64,000 nucleotides of DNA from Ascidia mentula (Eukaryota; Chordata; Ascidiacea; Phlebobranchia; Ascidiidae), in NCBI GenBank assembly GCA_947561715.1, contig OX387200.1:15192501-15256500 (forward strand), in the 5' to 3' direction. This document shows positions 58,201 through 64,000 of this stretch, one piece after another. The notes beneath the pieces were generated by a model that made no database searches, was not told the origin of the DNA, and saw only the letters and a list, made by a program, of their open reading frames with translations. Position 1 is the first letter of the stretch; every line of letters starts with the position of its first letter. The translations under genes were made by a program, and so were the position numbers.

Positions 58201-61200
58201 GAAGGTATTTTGTTGTTGTGACATGTTAACACGCCCCTCCTTTAATGCTGAGTCAGCACTAATGGCAAGTATTACATAAACCTCCACCAAACATTAAATG
58301 ATTCATGCAGTTGTGATAATGATGCGCCTTTGGTAGAAATAATAAAGCAGGTAGAAATGTAAACGTTAGTGGCTGGATAAACAAAACAGCTCGTTATTAG
58401 GAGTTCATGCTGCTTTCTGCATTTGTATGAAATTGATAGCAGTTGGTACTTTTTACAGACAGCAATCAAGTTCTGAGAAATATGCACCGAGCAGCAAAGA
58501 CAACATCGCCGTCACCACAAAATGGGATTACATTCAATTCAACTGGAACAGGCAAAAAAACATGGCCATGCCAAAACCCGAACGCAACCATGCGCGACCA
58601 CCGGTCAGCTGACCCTCTGTGCGTTGCTGGCAAGATGTGACGTCAAGCGACTGATCTCGTGACGTAATCGCAGAAGCTCGGACATGAAGGCGGAATCCAA
58701 GAAATGCGCAGTGGTGGTTGGCTGGTTTGACTGCTTTACGAAGCCGTAACGTTATTGGATAGGTTTTTTTGTAAGAAACCATTCGTAACAGCAAATTGTA
58801 TATCACATTAGTGTCAAGAATTGTGCAATGTAGAATATAAAAAACACATTGTTTATTTTTGCAATTCTTTTCTTTGACGTTTGCAAAGGAATCTAAAATG
58901 ACGATAACCCTGAAATTTTAAGCGTTTCAAAATAATATATCCTGCTTTCTTGTGCAGGTTTACCAACGTTTAAAAATATGTTCCGAAACCTACCAATACC
59001 TTCTTCTAATTCTAAACAGCATATCGATCTAAATATGCCCAATTCTAGTTCATGAAATATATTCAGAACTAGTGTAATCTAGCGAACTCGTCTCAAATCG
59101 TTATCTCCAAATCACGAATAATATTACGGTCAAAATGAACATTAAAACTGGTTTTCAATGTGAAGAAATATGTGTGAAACATATCTACCTGGCTTCGTAT
59201 CTTTCGTTCGAGCTCCTCCAGTCGCGAGACGGTAGCTATTTCCTCCTGACTCTCCGCCTCCCCGTGAGCTTCAATTACGCTCGCTTGAAGCTCGGAGAGA
59301 AGCGCGCGTCGTTCGCGTTCGAACAGATCGGCGATCGAACGGAGGAAGTCGCCTCGCCATCGAAGGTTCTCATCGTCATCCGAAAATTGCTGCGGGTTTG
59401 AATACGATCAAATGAAGTGTTTTGTTGACAGGGTTAGAAGCGTTACATGTCAGATTTGCATTGCAATTGTTGTCGCAGGATTTTTTTTTCAATTCTAATT
59501 GATCTTTAATTAGTTGATTTGTGTAGACTTTGAATACGTACTAGTTCGAAAAAGGAATATTCGGTAATCAGACTTAACAATTTGGACCTCAGAAACACAA
59601 TATTTTTTTCAAAAAAACAACGACTCCATGAAAATAGAACACAAATATCGCCGAAACCATACAAATGTCAATATTAAACATATGCCATCACATACCGCAA
59701 CCTCCTGAGCAGTCTGGGTGAGTAATTCTTTAAGAGCTTGTATTGCATCAAGTAAAGCCAGTTTTTCATTCTCCCAAGCTCGCTTCAATGCTTCCACGTC
59801 TACAATTGGTTGGGATGCAGGTTGAACTTCCGTTTCATCGCTAAAAGAACGAAAACCAAATTGTGGAAATTCTAATAAACGTAAATATGTGATGCAATTT
59901 GGGTCATGGTTGCAGCTGGGCCCAAGTTAAAGAATAAAAACTTTAACCGGACAAGTTGGGGCGAGATGCGAAAGTCTACGCCCCCTGGTGAGGTCCGAGC
60001 TCTAACTCCGGGCATTCACGAATTATATTAACCGGCAAGCTACTGAATCGGCATACACGCGTGGACGATGTTACGATAACTAAATAATTAATACAATCGC
60101 TGAGATAGACCCCAAAAATTGCACTAGAGATGCCGTCTTGACATACAAAAGTATAGCTACCTTCTATTTGTTGTGTAAGAATGAGTTTGCTTTCGAATGT
60201 AAAAACGGTTACCTGGTTTGTGCAGATGAATTGAGGTAACTTTGGTGATGTTTGATGAACTGAAGTTCGGACAGGGATAAGACTTGGACCCCTTCGTTGT
60301 GGAGCCGTGATAGTAAGTGCTAAAAATATATAAGACTAAAAATTAAACACATGTAATGGTAGCTATTAGATTGGCTGCGATATCATGCTCGATGGTAAAA
60401 ACCCCAAATTAAACTACAACTTTCAAACTGGTAACATGGGCAAAGTATTTTGGTCAAAACATAGATGTTGGCACAGGCAGGGCTTAAGATTTAAAAAGCG
60501 TTACGAGCATTTCTAACGAACATAAACTGAGCAAAACTTTCCCACCTGCAATTTGGATGAAATTTCCGCGTCCTTTTCGGGCATTGACAAGTTAAGAGAT
60601 TGTTGGGAGTCGTCAGGTGCGAGCGTTTGAAGCTGGTTGAGGAGATTTTTGTCCAACTTGTCGGCTAGCTCCAGTTCGTCATTCAAACGCCGGGCAAGCT
60701 CGTTATCAACTAAAAATGACGAATATATTTATTTAGAAGTGTTGAGGTGATATACATCAAGTGTAGTCGGTTTCTGGTTAATGCCAAACTTAAATACACA
60801 AAAACGGAATGCGGAAATTTTACATTAGAAGTGCCATACTACTGCAAAAAAATGTTCGAGAGTTCAAAAGTTACTGCCAACGCCTTTTTCATGGCAAAAT
60901 CCCAATCAGGAAAAATAATTATTTCGGATATATGGACAGGCGAGCTTGAATTGACATTTTTTTTGTGTTTCGTCTCTAGAAAAAATACAACAACAGACAT
61001 GCAAGTATTCGGCTTCGTGTCGTCAACTCGTTACTCATTGCAGTATTTCCTAACCTGTGGGTTGCCTGAAAGTTTTTTTGGGTCGCCTGCTGTCAAGGGC
61101 CAAAAATTACGAATTGCATTTTTGAGTATCGGTGTATTGTACTTATGTTTGTTGCCACAAACTCACTGCATGTCTTTTATGCTTGGGTCGTTTTCCCAAA

Positions 61201-63799
61201 ATGTGATTTTAAAAAATAAGGCCCCTTTGAAAAAAGCTGATTTAATAGGATTTCGCAAGTAATTACTTGTCATAGATTCGGACATTAGTTCGCTCATCTC
61301 CTTCTTGTGTTTCTTCTCCTGCTCTGCCATCCTCGCTTCACTTCTCTCCTCCTGCTCCTTTACAGCAGCTTCCACCGCATCTTTCAACTCATCCGCAAAT
61401 TTTTTCTGTCGACGGGAACAAAAATGGTGTCAGAGAAATTGTCTCCAAATTTTCACCCACGCTATGGATAACAACCTTGTTTGCACTTTGTGGTTATAAC
61501 GTGTATAAAATAACAATGACATATTTTGGCGAGACAATAGTTTAGTAAACACCTGAATTTCGTCCATCTTCTTCTGATGCTTCTCGCGTAGTTCGGCGAT
61601 TTCCGACTGTAAATCCTCGACTGAAGATTTACTGCTACTACTCGATGACTTGCGCGACTTCACACACAAAAAAGTACAAAATGGTTATTAACGAGTCAAA
61701 AAACTTTACAATTGATCTCAGGTCGGTACTTACAAGTTCAGAGGGTGATTTCTGTAATTCTTCTTCGACGATCTCGGGTTGCATCGTCATACTCCCTTCC
61801 TCAAGTCTCAGCTGAAGTTGGGATATTTCAACCGCGTGTTGTGATTGAATGAGATGGAGTTGGTCGACGTACGACTGGAAATTTGAATGTTTATTGATGA
61901 ACTAACAATAGTGGAAAATATTTTGTACGATATTGAAGTAAAGTACTATTAAAATTTTTATTGGTTTGAATATAAGTGATTCCTGTGGCTGAAGGCGAAG
62001 GAAATGTCTTTGGAAAAAGGTTTATTTATTTTGCAAGTTTATGTTGGCTATTTAAACAATTGTTGCGAGAAAGGGTCATTAGTGAGTACAACACACAAAA
62101 AAGGTCTGTATTAATGAACTAGAACGCCCTTCTGAGAAGGCTTACCAAACCCCACTCTCACTTTCAACCAACAATCAGGCGTTGTGATCACACTTTGAAA
62201 TGCGTGTGTAAGTGGTCAGTCGAGTTACCGCAAATTGTCGCAGGTCGGTTACAGATGCACTTGCATTAGGAAGAGTAATACAATACCTCTTTTGTCGCAT
62301 CCAGTTCCGTCTCCAGTTCGTCAGTTCTGAATGTCAGGGTCTGGATTTCCAACCTCAGTGTGTCGTTCTCAACGTTCAGACGATCCAACTCCGTTTCAAG
62401 CTCGAACGATTTTTGGCTTCCATTCTGAACGCATGTAAACATGAGCCTTTGTCCAAAAGGAAGACCAAATTTGAACCAAAACAGTTTTGACCTTATGTGG
62501 ATAATTTCTCAGGCTCGTAGCAGAGTAATCTAATTATATTCAAGCATGTCGTCCGAACTAGTTTCTCTTTTTTTGCCAGAAGAGCCTTTAATTACTAAAT
62601 ATTCAAGCATGAATGAAACTATCAGTTGCACACATCATTTTTAACACAAGATGCAGACAAGTTTTATTGCAAATATATGGCCATCTCTTAAATTGGTTCA
62701 AGAACGGCGAAAGCATGTCTAGTCTCCTATTTGTTGTAACATTCTGTTACTTTTTATGCGTTGAACTTCTCGAAATCAGACACACAAAAGTTTTTGTAAT
62801 ATATAACACACTGCACACACAACGCAAATCAGGCTTGTGACGTCAACAAGCCTGTTTCATGTAACAAACCTTATCTGCGTGAAGATGAATTCCGTCTCCA
62901 CTTCCATCTCGGACATGTTGTTGTTGTTGTTGTTCAGGGTCTGACTGTTGCGATTCAATTTGTTGCAGTTGCGTCTTTAACTGTTCAACTTCGTGTTGTA
63001 ATTCGACAATCGTCTTCATTTGTTCCATGGACTTATTCCTGACGTCCTCCTGTTTAAATAGAAAAATACAACCTGTTTGGATGGTTTCTTAAACACTGGA
63101 GAGGAATTTTAAAGCTACAATGCTTGGTAAGAGACATATTAAGACGTTATTTTGCTGTGTTCATCATCAGTGGAACACACAGACTGCACCAATTAAATGT
63201 TTAGGTTGTTCAACGGATGCTATGTATCTACGAATAAAAGCACGAACAAACCAACCTGAATAACCGTCCGGTGGTCACTTGCAGTCTGTACAATACCTTC
63301 CATATTCTGGAGATCTTCCGCTAATTCGTTAACGTTCTCTCTCAACTCCGCTGCCTCCAACTGAGCCTAACGAAAGTTGAAAGTTATAAAATATGTGGTC
63401 AAAAACTTTCTCTTTCAAAGAAGCCTGTCAAATATTTACAAATGCCGTCGTAAAGATTCACGACGTGTAACCAACATTGGAATTTAGGAACGTTAAGCTT
63501 AATTTGTTTGTTTTGAAAAGCCCTTTGAACAGTTTCAAAACTATGGTTAAGTGTAGAAGAGAATTCGAAAATAGCTTTTCAGAAAATTAAAAAAATTAGA
63601 AAACACGAAGGTTTCGAACCTGTTGTAGTTCATTCTCCCGCTCCGAGATCACATCCTCCAACTCCTGGATCTTGTTCATGTTGTTTACTTCCTTCTCTTC
63701 CAGTTTGTGGTTTTCCTCCTCCAGACGATGGTTGTCATCCAGAAGAGCTGTACACTCGCGCTGGACGTCGTTCAGTTGTTCCGAAACTCGATCGCGATC
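52242..63799 (-). CDS. PCNT/AKAP9: Pericentrin/AKAP9-family centrosomal scaffold, C-terminal part (27 exons; 5' end beyond the window)
   Basis: A large coiled-coil protein anchoring gamma-tubulin complexes and PKA at centrosomes; this gene may stand for both vertebrate paralogues. In transcript order the exons are: 63799-63620, 63366-63256, 63049-62870, 62424-62287, 61874-61734, 61657-61553, 61405-61267, 60709-60546, 60319-60213, 59840-59696, 59389-59189, 58721-58614, 58192-58085, 58024-57937, 57541-57328, 56946-56796, 56456-56305, 55909-55725, 55497-55295, 55143-54952, 54886-54719, 54482-54297, 54085-53948, 53503-53361, 53289-53192, 53034-52695, 52344-52242. All phases match and give 1395 residues. 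Most are heptad-rich and charged. The PACT domain follows at about residues 1123-1250: YLRAESFRKSLVYQKRYLLL, GGFQDCEEATLALIARMGAY, FTRFRSAVRAVIAV. The tail SLNEYIRKLENIQHKLG matches the pericentrin C-terminus. The exon at 58721-58614 is the least certain. Confidence 0.92.
52429..52619. mobile_element. Non-autonomous hAT-type element, 191 bp
   Basis: It starts CAGTGATTCCCAACCTTTTT and ends GGTTGGGAAATACTG, inverted repeats with one or two mismatches, with GCGTACCA-type motifs just inside both ends. The flanking octamers CGCTAGAG (52421-52428) and AGCTATAG (52620-52627) match at six of eight positions, consistent with a decayed target duplication. It resembles the element at 10766-11153 in its termini and subterminal motifs. 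It lies in the last intron of the pericentrin-like gene. No coding capacity. Confidence 0.72.
62917..62936 (-). repeat. CAA/CAG trinucleotide run coding a short polyglutamine tract
   Basis: Inside an exon of the pericentrin-like gene, the minus strand reads about six glutamine codons in a row (EQQQQQH context). It lies within a glutamine-rich coiled-coil segment and could vary in length between individuals. Confidence 0.7.
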
Positions 63800-64000
63800 C
63801 TTTCATTATAAAACAATGGTCAGAGTTTTTGGGCGCGGAACAGGCTTTACTTAAGTGTATGATCAAAGTTACTCAACAATTTACTTGATAATTGCTTAAC
63901 TACGGCTACAAGTTTCATTTTTAGGTTTCCTGCTATGTGAGGATGAATAATTTATAGTCAGCAGTTGAATAACTTTACAAATGCACGTCTTTCAAAATCA
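63800..64000. other. Intron of the pericentrin-like gene at the window edge
   Basis: Upstream (minus sense) of the acceptor at 63800 there is AT-rich sequence with no supported exon before the window ends. The preceding exons must lie to the right. Confidence 0.6.

Noticed and set aside
60747-61262. 171-codon plus-strand open frame
   Set aside because: It lies in an intron of the minus-strand pericentrin-like gene and is AT-rich, without a recognisable domain or supporting splice context.

Overview
The window is animal nuclear DNA: AT-rich, with genes split by many short GT-AG introns and several short non-autonomous hAT-type DNA transposons lying in introns. The gene set (a RalGAP alpha subunit, an INSM zinc-finger factor, AKT, a pericentrin/AKAP9 scaffold, a divergent GPCR and a possible STRA8-like meiotic regulator), the compact spacing and the short introns suggest an invertebrate chordate. 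An ascidian such as Ciona is my best guess; this is inference and not proven by the sequence.

Layout, left to right. 1-253 (minus): two 5' exons of an unrecognised gene that runs off the left edge. 362-1179 (minus): a small two-exon gene with a divergent basic helix-loop-helix that looks like STRA8; it lies only about 110 bp upstream of the first gene in the same direction, an operon-like spacing. 2447-28481 (plus): the whole coding region of a RalGAP alpha subunit in 53 exons, whose lengths sum to an uninterrupted frame of 2607 codons (2421 without two cassette exons). Its introns hold two hAT-type elements with perfect 8-bp target duplications, a tRNA-derived SINE-like block and a tiny transposon remnant. 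32672-35544 (plus): a four-exon INSM-type zinc-finger gene. 35947-36187: a 46-bp tandem repeat. 37237-39479 (plus): a two-exon divergent seven-transmembrane receptor. 41085-49772 (plus): a complete 14-exon AKT gene encoding 479 residues. 52242-63799 (minus): 27 exons covering the C-terminal 1395 residues of a pericentrin/AKAP9 (PACT-domain) protein whose 5' part lies beyond the right edge.

How they relate: these are ordinary neighbouring animal genes, not one pathway. RalGAP alpha is, from work in other animals, a known AKT substrate in insulin signalling, so the presence of both within 40 kb is a curiosity. AKT and the pericentrin-like gene converge, and their likely 3' ends meet near 51.2 kb.

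Exon borders were placed by reading splice sites, frame continuity and similarity to remembered vertebrate proteins. They may be off by a base or two; no search was run.
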